Below are positions 1 through 5,123 of a stretch of 5,123 nucleotides of DNA, in pieces. The stretch spans positions 1-5,123 of the forward strand of contig JAZLAK010000058.1 in NCBI GenBank assembly GCA_045613165.1, read 5' to 3'. The notes under the pieces were generated by a model. That model ran no database searches. It saw only the letters and a list, made by a program, of their open reading frames with translations, and was not told where the DNA came from. The translations under genes and the position numbers were made by a program. Within the stretch, counting starts at the first letter, position 1. The number at the start of each line of letters is the position of its first letter. The DNA is from UMGS1124 sp045613165. GTDB lineage: Bacteria > Bacillota_I > Bacilli_A > RF39 > UBA660.

Positions 1-1
1 T

Positions 2-922
2 TATGTTGAAGAAAATTCTATATTGTATGAATATTTAAGTAATTATAAAAATATTACTACTAAAACATATTCTAAGTTAAGCAAAGTTAAAAGTTTAGTT
101 AAAAAAGATAATATAGTTTTGGTTGATAAGTTATCTTATGATAATTATTTAGTTGATAATTTAAGTAATGTTCATATTTTACTTGAAGATACTGTAGATA
201 GTAAAACATATACTTTTAATTATAAAAATGGAGAAGATATTTTCTATAAATTATTTAGTAGTTATGTAAATACTTTGAATCCAAAAGAAGTTGTTGACGA
301 TAGTTTAAATACTTATTTTGAAACTTATGAAGCCGGAAGTAGAACAGTTAAGTTAGCAAGATATATTATTATGTTAATAATAGTATTATTAGTTGGAGCA
401 TATTTATTAATTAAATCTAAGAAAAGAATTGTTTTAAATACTAAAGTTAAGAATAATGAAAAAATTAGATATGTAGATATGTTAACTAGTTTGAAAAATA
501 GAAATTATTTAAATGATAGAATGGAAATATGGAATCAAAATACTGTATATCCTCAAGCTGTTATTGTATTAGATTTAAATAATGTTAAATATTTAAATGA
601 TACCTTTGGACATGAAGAAGGGGATAAACAAATTAAAGCAGCTGCTAACGCTTTATTTAAAACTCAATTAGATAATACTGAGTTATTAAGAACTGATGGT
701 AATGAATTTATGATTTATTTAGTTGGTTATAGTGAAAAGCAAGTAGTAAGTTATATTAAGAAATTATTAAAAGAATTTAAAAAATTACCTTATGAGTATG
801 GTGTTGCTATAGGTTTTAGCATGATTAATGATGATTTAAAATTAGTTGAAGATGCATTTAATGAAGCTATGTTAATGATGAGAAAAAATAAGAGTGCTTT
901 TGAGGACAATGATGATAAATAA
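2..922 (+). CDS. Membrane-anchored GGDEF-domain protein with degenerate signature (5' end outside window)
   Basis: The reading frame is open to the left edge, so the gene starts upstream. The TTG at 23 is only the first start-like codon. Residue numbers below count from that TTG. Residues 1-110 look like the C-terminal part of an extracytoplasmic solute-binding (SBP family 3-like) sensor. One hydrophobic helix lies at about 113-130, followed by a Lys/Arg-rich stop-transfer stretch. Residues about 150-290 form a GGDEF domain, with LTSLKNRNYL at 154-163, first metal Asp in VLDLNN (D184), and the guanine-contacting NDTFGHEEGD block (192-201). The signature is D225-G-N-E-F instead of GGDEF, so the third position, a metal ligand/catalytic acid in active cyclases, is Asn. 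No RxxD inhibitory site is visible. The family makes c-di-GMP; this member may only bind GTP or signal by another route. It overlaps the next gene by 11 nt, suggesting co-translation. The GGDEF fold is confident; the sensor type and loss of activity are inferred. Confidence 0.85.
   Translation, partial: YVEENSILYEYLSNYKNITTKTYSKLSKVKSLVKKDNIVLVDKLSYDNYLVDNLSNVHILLEDTVDSKTYTFNYKNGEDIFYKLFSSYVNTLNPKEVVDDSLNTYFETYEAGSRTVKLARYIIMLIIVLLVGAYLLIKSKKRIVLNTKVKNNEKIRYVDMLTSLKNRNYLNDRMEIWNQNTVYPQAVIVLDLNNVKYLNDTFGHEEGDKQIKAAANALFKTQLDNTELLRTDGNEFMIYLVGYSEKQVVSYIKKLLKEFKKLPYEYGVAIGFSMINDDLKLVEDAFNEAMLMMRKNKSAFEDNDDK
902..906 (+). promoter_or_regulatory. Ribosome binding site (GAGGA) that sets the YihY start
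   Basis: GAGGA lies inside the last codons of the GGDEF gene, 5 nt before the ATG at 912 and 2 nt before the ATG at 909. The in-frame GTG at 894 lies upstream of this site, so it cannot use it. This favours 912 as the start and gives an 11 nt overlap with the preceding gene, consistent with translational coupling. Confidence 0.6.
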
Positions 923-1790
923 AATAGTTAATCTTTTATCGAAGGTATTTAAGAAACCTAAGAAATATTTTAAAGATTTTTTTGGTAAAGTTTGGGAAAT
1001 ATTATATAAACCTGATACATTGATACTTCCTGGGCAGTTAGCTTTCTTTGTAATCTTAAGTTTTATACCACTTTTATCAATTATTAGTTGGATAGGTGGG
1101 TTACTTGGAGTTACTGTTGAGAGCGTTGCTGGTTTGTTAGGACAAATATTTACTACAGTAAATTTTGATTGGATAGTACCAAATTTACAAACAACTGAAA
1201 TAAGTTTGAAATATATAATAATTTTAGGAGTTATGTTTTATATAGCTGCTGGTGGTGCTAATAGTATAATTATTGCTAGTAATCAAATATATGGAATAAA
1301 GCAAAGTAATTATATTAAGAGAAGAATTAAAGCAATGTGGATGACATTAATGTTATGTATGCTATATATATTTGTGCTTTTAGTACCATTATTAGGAAAT
1401 AAAATAATATCTAGTTTTAACTACTTTGATTTAAAAATTATTATTGATCCTATACTTGCAATTGTTAGAGGGCCGATTTCGTGGCTTATAGTTTATTTCT
1501 TTGTTAAGTCTATTTATGTTATGGCACCTGATAAAGATGTTAATCATAAAGGTTTTAATTTAGGGGCTATGTTTACTACAGTATTTTGGGTAATCTTAAC
1601 TTATATATATAGTGCTTGGATAAATAATTTTGCTTCTTATGCAACTTATTATGGTAGTTTAAGTAATATCGCAATATTAATGTTATGGTTATATTGGTTA
1701 TGTTTCGTATTTGTGATTGGTTTATGTTTGAATGTTAAAGTAGAAAATGAAGAATTGGAAAAAACTGGTGTAATAAAAAATCAAGAATAA
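912..1790 (+). CDS. YihY/virulence factor BrkB family integral membrane protein
   Basis: About 292 residues if started at ATG 912; the frame also offers ATG 909 and GTG 894, but the GAGGA site favours 912. A basic N-terminus leads into about six hydrophobic helices (counting from GTG 894: about 46-72, 107-125, 147-168, 183-206, 222-243 and 256-280). The family pattern is clear. There is an early helix with GQLAFFVILSFIPLLS, a Gly/Ala-rich AAGGANSIIIASNQIYG segment, a loop with APDKDV, and the C-terminal YYGSLSNIAILMLWLYW motif. The tail is short, charged and probably cytoplasmic. Family members were once thought to be RNase BN, which is now known to be a misassignment; their real role (transport or envelope function) is unsettled. 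The gene is co-transcribed with the GGDEF gene by overlap, and its transcript probably ends at the terminator near 1892-1922. Family assignment is strong; function is unknown. Confidence 0.9.
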   Translation: MINKIVNLLSKVFKKPKKYFKDFFGKVWEILYKPDTLILPGQLAFFVILSFIPLLSIISWIGGLLGVTVESVAGLLGQIFTTVNFDWIVPNLQTTEISLKYIIILGVMFYIAAGGANSIIIASNQIYGIKQSNYIKRRIKAMWMTLMLCMLYIFVLLVPLLGNKIISSFNYFDLKIIIDPILAIVRGPISWLIVYFFVKSIYVMAPDKDVNHKGFNLGAMFTTVFWVILTYIYSAWINNFASYATYYGSLSNIAILMLWLYWLCFVFVIGLCLNVKVENEELEKTGVIKNQE

Positions 1791-1798
1791 ATAATAAT

Positions 1799-1891
1799 AA
1801 TATTGTACTCACGAGTATTATTTGAGTACTATAAACTACAATATTAATTAGTTTGTTGTATGAATTAAAAAATATTGTGGGATAATACTTG
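1799..1891 (+). other. Self-complementary, possibly structured 3' UTR element
   Basis: This non-coding stretch after YihY holds several long complementary pairs. Arrangement B pairs 1812-1821 (CGAGTATTAT) with 1882-1891 (ATAATACTTG), 10 bp with one G-U, and nests 1836-1845 (CTACAATATT) with 1871-1880 (AATATTGTGG), 10 bp with one G-U. Arrangement A instead pairs 1799-1807 (AATATTGTA) with 1837-1845 (TACAATATT), 9 bp, with CTCA/TGAG inside. The two cannot form together because both use 1837-1845. Arrangement B ends exactly where the terminator stem starts. No known riboswitch or T-box core was recognised. AT-rich sequence makes some pairing by chance likely, so a functional RNA is only a hypothesis. 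Confidence 0.35.
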
Positions 1892-1922
1892 AGAAACACG
1901 TTTATGATGTGTTTCTTTTTTT
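1892..1922 (+). terminator. Intrinsic terminator after the GGDEF-YihY unit
   Basis: AGAAACAC (1892-1899) pairs perfectly with GTGTTTCT (1909-1916) around a 9 nt loop, followed by an unbroken run of T to 1922. It lies about 100 nt past the YihY stop and before the promoter of the next operon, so it separates the two transcription units. Confidence 0.85.
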
Positions 1923-1943
1923 GTAAAATAAATTTATTATAAG

Positions 1944-1972
1944 TTATTGTTTTTATTTATATGTGCTATAAT
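1944..1972 (+). promoter_or_regulatory. Extended -10 promoter for the ABC-truA-prepilin operon
   Basis: A consensus TATAAT (1967-1972) is preceded by TGC (1964-1966), the extended -10 motif. The -35 region at 17 bp spacing (TTATTG, 1944-1949) is poor, which is common for extended -10 sigma-A promoters. Transcription would start near 1979-1980, giving a leader of about 18-19 nt. That leaves no room for a regulatory RNA in this transcript. Confidence 0.7.
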
Positions 1973-1981
1973 ATTTTTGAT

Positions 1982-1992
1982 AAGGGCGTGAT
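1982..1992 (+). promoter_or_regulatory. Extended Shine-Dalgarno sequence of the first ABC gene
   Basis: AAGGGCGTGAT matches 9 of 11 positions of AAGGAGGTGAT, the sequence complementary to the 16S rRNA 3' end. It ends 5 nt before ATG 1998. A TGA at 1989-1991 in the same frame excludes any earlier start. Confidence 0.65.
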
Positions 1993-1997
1993 TTTGG

Positions 1998-2744
1998 ATG
2001 AAAAATATAACATTTAAAAATCTTGATATTACTATTAATAGTGGCGAATTAATTGGTATTATTGGCCCTAATGCTTCAGGTAAGACTTGTTTATTGAGAA
2101 TGATTTCTGGAAGAGTACAAAACGATTATATAAATATTGATGCAAAAAATATAAATAATTATAGTTTAGAATATAAAAGAAATAATATAGTATGTGTTTT
2201 TGATGATAATATATATAATACACATTGTGTTAGAAGTGAGTTAAGATATTATTTAGAAAAGTTATTTTTAGGAGAAGAAAAAATAAATGCAAAGTTGGAC
2301 TATTTCATACAATATTTTAATTTAGAAAATTTAACAAATTTAGATTTTATTAATATGAGTACTGAGAATAGAATTTTTATTAAAATATTATCATTGTTAA
2401 TAATTGAACCTGCTTTATTTTGTGTAGATGATTTATTAACTTATTTAAGCAAAGATAAAAAAATTAAGATATTAAATTATATTAAAGATAAGAATATTAC
2501 TTTTTTAAACGTAACAAATGATATGGAAGAACTTTTATTATTAGATAAAGTTTTAATATTAAGTAAAGGTAAAAAAGTAATTTATGATAATACTATAAAT
2601 ATTTTAGAAAATGAAAACTTATTTAAAGAATTAGGAATTTCTTTACCATTTATTTATGATATTAATAATATGCTTAAAGATTATGAGTTAATTAATGAAA
2701 ATCATATTGTATATAGAGAGTTGGTGGATTTATTATGGAAATAA
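1998..2744 (+). CDS. EcfA1-like ABC transporter ATPase, degenerate catalytic motifs
   Basis: 248 residues. In ECF transporters EcfA1 and EcfA2 form an ATPase dimer that drives vitamin or metal uptake through EcfT and a substrate-binding S protein. The Walker A is intact (GPNASGKT, 23-30). The rest is eroded. The Q-loop region reads VFDDN where VFQNP is usual (Q to D69), and the LSGGQ signature is MSTEN (120-124). Walker B is LFCVDD with the catalytic Glu replaced by D145, and the switch His is N174 in VTNDMEE, normally THDMEE. The C-terminal segment ELGISLPFIYDINNML (211-226) matches the EcfA-type tail (usually ELGLxVPF...). This tail, together with the position two genes before truA, supports EcfA1 ancestry rather than a generic ABC protein. 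It could bind ATP but probably hydrolyses it poorly. There are no membrane segments. It overlaps the next gene by 10 nt, so the two products are probably made together as a heterodimer. Family confident, activity inferred. Confidence 0.85.
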   Translation: MKNITFKNLDITINSGELIGIIGPNASGKTCLLRMISGRVQNDYINIDAKNINNYSLEYKRNNIVCVFDDNIYNTHCVRSELRYYLEKLFLGEEKINAKLDYFIQYFNLENLTNLDFINMSTENRIFIKILSLLIIEPALFCVDDLLTYLSKDKKIKILNYIKDKNITFLNVTNDMEELLLLDKVLILSKGKKVIYDNTINILENENLFKELGISLPFIYDINNMLKDYELINENHIVYRELVDLLWK

Positions 2745-3367
2745 TGTATACTAATAAATCTAGTGAACTTATAAAGAAAAATACTATAACTGGTATTTAT
2801 GGTGATAAAATAGATTTGATTAAACATGGTTTAGAATTTGACGGTATAGAATATGATGATGAGTGGACTGTTAAAAGATTTTTAAATGGATATAAATTAA
2901 AAATAGATGATAGGATACTTGATATATTTACTGAATTAGAAATTAGTTATAGTTTATTAAAAAGAAAAATTAAAACATTAAGTAAAACACAATTAAAATT
3001 AATTCTCTTAACGTATAGTTTTTTAAATAGAAGAAATATATTAGTTTTAGATTATTTTGATAAAGGATTATCATTTAAAGTAAAGAAAAGAATTATTAAT
3101 TTTTTGAAAACTAGATATAAGAGTAGTATAATTGTTATAAGTAATGATATAGTTTTTTTAGATATATTATGCAGTTATTTAATTGTTTTTGAAAATGAAA
3201 GAATAGTTTTTAATGATGAATTTAAAAATATTTATAAGAGTAGAGTTAGTGTGGAGTTTCCTGAGATTATAAAATTTATAAGACTTGCTAATAAGTCTAA
3301 TGCTAAATTATCATATACTGTTGATAATAAGGAATTACTTAAAGATATTTATAGGAGTGTAAAATGA
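2735..3367 (+). CDS. EcfA2-like ABC ATPase paralogue without a P-loop (pseudo-ATPase)
   Basis: 210 residues, shorter than the usual 280 or so of EcfA2. The ABC layout is recognisable but most functional residues are missing. The Walker A position reads TGIYGDKIDLIKHGL (19-33), with no GKS/T. The signature remnant is TLSKTQLKL (81-89) in place of LSGGQ. Walker B is NILVLDY (101-107), with the catalytic Glu changed to Tyr, followed by a D-loop-like KGLSFK. The switch His is N138 in VISNDI. The tail FPEIIKFIRLANKSNAKLSY (175-194) aligns with the EcfA2 C-terminus, where a P-E-I/V pattern precedes a helix. The frame is intact, so this is not an obvious pseudogene. ATG 2735 has GGTGG 7 nt upstream; ATG 2744 (overlapping the previous stop) is an alternative start. 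It ends with TGA in a 4 nt overlap with truA. Its role is probably structural or regulatory in a heterodimer with the preceding protein. The expected ecfT gene is missing after it. Confidence 0.7.
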   Translation: MEIMYTNKSSELIKKNTITGIYGDKIDLIKHGLEFDGIEYDDEWTVKRFLNGYKLKIDDRILDIFTELEISYSLLKRKIKTLSKTQLKLILLTYSFLNRRNILVLDYFDKGLSFKVKKRIINFLKTRYKSSIIVISNDIVFLDILCSYLIVFENERIVFNDEFKNIYKSRVSVEFPEIIKFIRLANKSNAKLSYTVDNKELLKDIYRSVK

Positions 3368-4086
3368 GATATTTAATTACTATTTCATATGATGGAAGTA
3401 AATATTATGGTTTTCAAAGATTAAACAATGAAAAATCAGTACAAAGTGAGTTAGAAAAAGCATTAAGTAAAATTAATAAAAGTGAAGTTTTATTAAAAGG
3501 TGCTGGTAGAACTGATAGAGGAGTTCATGCTAAAGGACAATGTTGTCATTTTGATTTAGATGTAGATATTCCTCCTAAACGATTAATTAATGCTATAAAC
3601 TCTTTATTGGATAAATATATTAGAGTGATTGATTGTAAGTACGTTGATAAAGAGTTTCATGCTAGATTCAATGTTAAAGAAAAGACTTATAAATATATTA
3701 TAAATATGGGAGAGTTCGATCCGATTAAAGAAGATTATATTTATAATTATGGCTATGATTTAAATATAAAGAATATGAAGAAAGCTAGTAAGTATTTAAT
3801 AGGTAAACATTCTTATAAAGTGTTTGTAAGTGGTGAAAGAGGAAATTATAATAGTGAGATTTTTAAAGTTAAATTTAATTGTTATGATAATTATTTAACT
3901 ATAACTTTTATTGGTAAGAGTTTTTATAGATATATGGTTAGAAATATGGTAGGAGCTTTGATATTAGTTGGACGTAATAGAATAAGTTGTGATGAGTTTA
4001 AGAATATGATTGATAGTGATGAAACTAAATATACTTATATGACTGTTCCTGCTAATGGATTATATTTAGAAAGTATAAAGTATTAG
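3364..4086 (+). CDS. truA: tRNA pseudouridine(38-40) synthase TruA
   Basis: 240 residues, full length for the family. TruA converts uridines 38, 39 and 40 in the tRNA anticodon arm to pseudouridine in the cytoplasm. The N-terminus has the ISYDGSKYYGFQR motif, and the catalytic Asp is D51 in GAGRTDRGVHAKGQ. The FHARFNVKEKTYKY segment and the C-terminal SFYRYMVRNMVGAL motif, both typical of TruA, are also present. All expected active-site elements look intact, unlike the ABC genes upstream. AGGAG at 3353-3357 sits 6 nt before the ATG, which overlaps the preceding stop (ATGA). It is co-transcribed from the promoter near 1967. In many Firmicutes truA follows ecfA1-ecfA2-ecfT; here ecfT is absent and the distance to the ATPase gene is negative. 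Confidence 0.97.
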   Translation: MRYLITISYDGSKYYGFQRLNNEKSVQSELEKALSKINKSEVLLKGAGRTDRGVHAKGQCCHFDLDVDIPPKRLINAINSLLDKYIRVIDCKYVDKEFHARFNVKEKTYKYIINMGEFDPIKEDYIYNYGYDLNIKNMKKASKYLIGKHSYKVFVSGERGNYNSEIFKVKFNCYDNYLTITFIGKSFYRYMVRNMVGALILVGRNRISCDEFKNMIDSDETKYTYMTVPANGLYLESIKY

Positions 4087-4091
4087 GTGAT
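4085..4091 (+). promoter_or_regulatory. Shine-Dalgarno of the prepilin gene, overlapping the truA stop
   Basis: AGGTGAT overlaps the truA TAG stop and lies 3 nt before ATG 4095, matching the right part of the anti-SD target (AGGTGAT of AAGGAGGTGAT). The overlap implies that translation of the prepilin is tied to truA translation. Confidence 0.5.
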
Positions 4092-4094
4092 AGT

Positions 4095-4466
4095 ATGAAG
4101 AAAAATGGTTTTACTTTAATTGAGTTAGTAACAGTTATAGCATTATTGAGTATAGTAGGTGTTGTTTTAATACCTAAAATTAGTGATATGTTTCAAACTT
4201 CAAAGGCTGACCAACTAGAAGAGGTTAGACAAGAAGTAGTAACCGCTACTGAAGTATATTTGAATAGTTCTTGTGGTAGTGATAATTATGATAAATTAAT
4301 AGATAACGATAGTATAAAAATATATCTAAGTAGTATAAGCGATTGTGGATTAATAGATAATAAAATATATAATCCAATGAGTGGTGAATACTTTGATATT
4401 GATAATGAATATGTTGATGTTGTTATAGATGAAGTAGGAATGATTGATTACAAATTAAGTTTTTAA
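4095..4466 (+). CDS. Type IV prepilin-like protein (class III signal peptide, ComGC/pseudopilin-like)
   Basis: 123 residues. The N-terminus MKKNGFTLIELVTVIALL is a textbook prepilin leader. It has a short basic leader and a predicted peptidase cleavage between G5 and F6. The conserved Glu is at position 5 of the mature protein (E10), and a hydrophobic helix runs to about residue 27. The soluble part is acidic and has just two cysteines, C60 and C84, which could form a disulphide. Such proteins assemble into type IV pili, competence pseudopili or type II secretion pseudopili after cleavage and methylation by a prepilin peptidase. No other pilus gene (ATPase, platform protein, peptidase) is in the window, so it is an orphan whose machinery must lie elsewhere. 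It starts 8 nt after truA and is the last gene of the operon; the terminator hairpin begins inside its 3' end. Prepilin class is strong; which system it serves is unknown. Confidence 0.88.
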   Translation: MKKNGFTLIELVTVIALLSIVGVVLIPKISDMFQTSKADQLEEVRQEVVTATEVYLNSSCGSDNYDKLIDNDSIKIYLSSISDCGLIDNKIYNPMSGEYFDIDNEYVDVVIDEVGMIDYKLSF

Positions 4467-4478
4467 TCATTCTTTTTT
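4438..4478 (+). terminator. Intrinsic terminator of the ABC-truA-prepilin operon
   Basis: GAATGATT (4438-4445) is perfectly complementary to AATCATTC (4465-4472), followed by six T (4473-4478). The left arm lies in the prepilin coding sequence and the right arm overlaps its stop codon. The loop is long (about 15-19 nt), so the hairpin is less ideal than the one at 1892. Confidence 0.6.
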
Positions 4479-4524
4479 GTATATTTTTTAAAAATAAGTT
4501 AAGAATATAAATGGAGGAATTTAT

Positions 4525-4962
4525 ATGGATGAAACACAAGAATTATTAACTTATTTATATCAAGATGCTGATATGGCATTAAATAGTTTAACTTTATTAA
4601 TAAATAAAATTAATAAAAAAGATAATAAAATTAAAAAAGTAATAGAAGGTTTAATTAAAGGATATGAAAATTATTTAACAAAAGTAAAAGATTATATGAA
4701 ACAAAATAATTATGATATTCAATCTAAGCCTTTAATTAGTAAAATGGGTGCATATTTTGGTATTAATATGGAAGTTATGAAAGATAATAGTGATTCAAGA
4801 CTTGCTGATATGTTGATTCAAGGATTAACTATGGGAGTATTAAATGTTACTAAGAAAATTGATACTTATAAAGGTGATGCTGAAAAAGAAGTTATAGGTT
4901 TAGCTAAAGAGTTTAAAAATTTTCAACAAGAAGGAATAGAATTTTTGAAAAAGTATTTATAA
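4525..4962 (+). CDS. Conserved hypothetical protein, probably all-helical (ferritin-like bundle type)
   Basis: 145 residues with no signal peptide or membrane segment. The sequence is rich in Lys, Leu, Ile, Asp and Glu with regular amphipathic spacing. It appears to form four or five helices: about 3-27, 30-60 (KKDNKIKKVIEGLIKGYENY), 68-85, 89-112 and 114-145. The middle holds a Met/Gly-rich MLIQGLTMGVLN segment, and the end is a charged helix LAKEFKNFQQEGIEFLKKYL. I recall small Firmicutes hypothetical proteins with the same layout (LLxYIYQxAxM start, MMIQGxTMG centre), similar in shape to ferritin-like or DUF2383-type bundles. No function is established to my knowledge, and no metal-binding ExxH pair was seen. 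GGAGG at 4513-4517 lies 7 nt before the ATG. A possible -10 (TATATT, 4480-4485) has no good -35. It is monocistronic, with its own terminator. Confidence 0.8.
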   Translation: MDETQELLTYLYQDADMALNSLTLLINKINKKDNKIKKVIEGLIKGYENYLTKVKDYMKQNNYDIQSKPLISKMGAYFGINMEVMKDNSDSRLADMLIQGLTMGVLNVTKKIDTYKGDAEKEVIGLAKEFKNFQQEGIEFLKKYL

Positions 4963-4990
4963 CAAGTTATATAACACTTGTTATTTTTTT
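4959..4990 (+). terminator. Intrinsic terminator after the helical hypothetical gene
   Basis: ATAACAAGT (4959-4967) pairs with ACTTGTTAT (4976-4984) around an 8 nt loop, followed by an uninterrupted T run to 4990. The stem overlaps the stop codon. On the minus strand there is no T run directly after the stem, so it should not serve the convergent gene well. Confidence 0.8.
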
Positions 4991-5003
4991 ATAAATAAAA
5001 AAA

Positions 5004-5123
5004 TTAAAGTTTAAAATCTTTAATTTCATCATCAAACATATTTTTTCCATCAAAATAATTTCTAACTTTAATTCTATGAATTTTTGCTATTAAATTAGAT
5101 GGGAATTTTTTAATAATTAAATT
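5004..5123 (-). CDS. LemA family protein, C-terminal fragment (gene continues beyond right edge)
   Basis: On the minus strand, 39 codons run open from the window edge to a TAA at 5004-5006. The visible C-terminus contains KKFPSNLIAK followed by a YFD motif and an acidic Phe-containing end (DDEIKDFKL). This matches the end of LemA proteins, where a YN..I..FPsN.iA pattern is followed by a y/f-F-e/d segment. LemA proteins carry one N-terminal membrane helix and a helical soluble domain; their function is unknown. The gene converges on the helical hypothetical gene, with 41 nt between the two stops. Only the tail is visible, so the assignment rests on a short motif. Confidence 0.65.
   Translation of the reverse strand, partial: NLIIKKFPSNLIAKIHRIKVRNYFDGKNMFDDEIKDFKL

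Noticed and set aside
23..25. TTG as the real start of the GGDEF protein
   Set aside because: The frame stays open to the left edge, there is no convincing SD before it, and starting here would cut the sensor domain and remove any signal for membrane insertion.
894..896. GTG start for YihY
   Set aside because: The GAGGA ribosome site lies downstream of it (902-906) and fits ATG 912; no SD was seen before 894.
1799..1922. T-box or other known riboswitch controlling the ABC operon
   Set aside because: No T-box core (TGGNACC) or recognised aptamer was seen. The operon promoter at 1967-1972 lies after the terminator, so this RNA is not in the ABC operon leader.
1998..3367. One ABC gene broken in two by a frameshift
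   Set aside because: Each product contains its own Walker B, signature and switch regions in order, so these are two paralogues, not two halves of one.
2735..3367. EcfT membrane subunit
   Set aside because: The product has no run of membrane helices and shows ABC ATPase landmarks (NILVLD, LSKTQ, ISND).
4480..4511. Promoter for the helical hypothetical gene at TATATT (4480-4485) or TATAAA (4506-4511)
   Set aside because: The first lacks a -35 at a suitable distance; the second would start transcription inside the SD. In such AT-rich DNA these matches are expected by chance.
1..5123. CRISPR array, tRNA/rRNA, insertion sequence or phage genes
   Set aside because: No regularly spaced repeats, cloverleaf-like segments, transposase motifs or terminal inverted repeats were seen.

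Overview
The window is very AT-rich (by eye about a quarter G+C), with Shine-Dalgarno-led, tightly packed genes, U-tailed hairpin terminators and Arg encoded mostly by AGA. This suggests a low-GC Firmicutes/Bacillota or Mycoplasmatota-like bacterium, probably an uncultured, gut-type Bacilli or Clostridia lineage; that placement is inference. TGA acts as a stop (it ends one gene in an ATGA overlap) and Trp is TGG, so this is not the Mycoplasma genetic code.

Left block (2-1922, + strand). A membrane-anchored GGDEF-type protein runs in from beyond the left edge. It has an extracytoplasmic sensor part, one membrane helix and a GGDEF domain with a degenerate signature. It overlaps a YihY/BrkB-family integral membrane protein. 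After YihY comes about 100 nt of unusually self-complementary non-coding sequence, closed by a clear intrinsic terminator.

Central operon (promoter about 1944-1972, terminator about 4438-4478, + strand). Four overlapping or abutting genes follow: two degenerate ABC ATPases resembling EcfA1 and EcfA2 of ECF vitamin transporters, the tRNA pseudouridine synthase TruA, and a lone type IV prepilin-like protein. In many Firmicutes the order is ecfA1-ecfA2-ecfT-truA. Here both ATPase genes are kept in place, ecfT is absent, and most catalytic motifs have eroded. The second ATPase has no P-loop at all. This is the most unusual part of the window: a remnant or repurposed ECF energy-coupling module.

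Right block (4525-5123). A small, probably all-helical conserved hypothetical protein with a strong SD and its own terminator is followed by the convergent 3' end of a minus-strand LemA-family gene that leaves the window.

No RNA genes, insertion sequences, CRISPR arrays or phage genes were seen. Most of the window is ordinary chromosome. The degenerate ABC pair, the orphan prepilin and the structured 3' UTR are the points worth following up.
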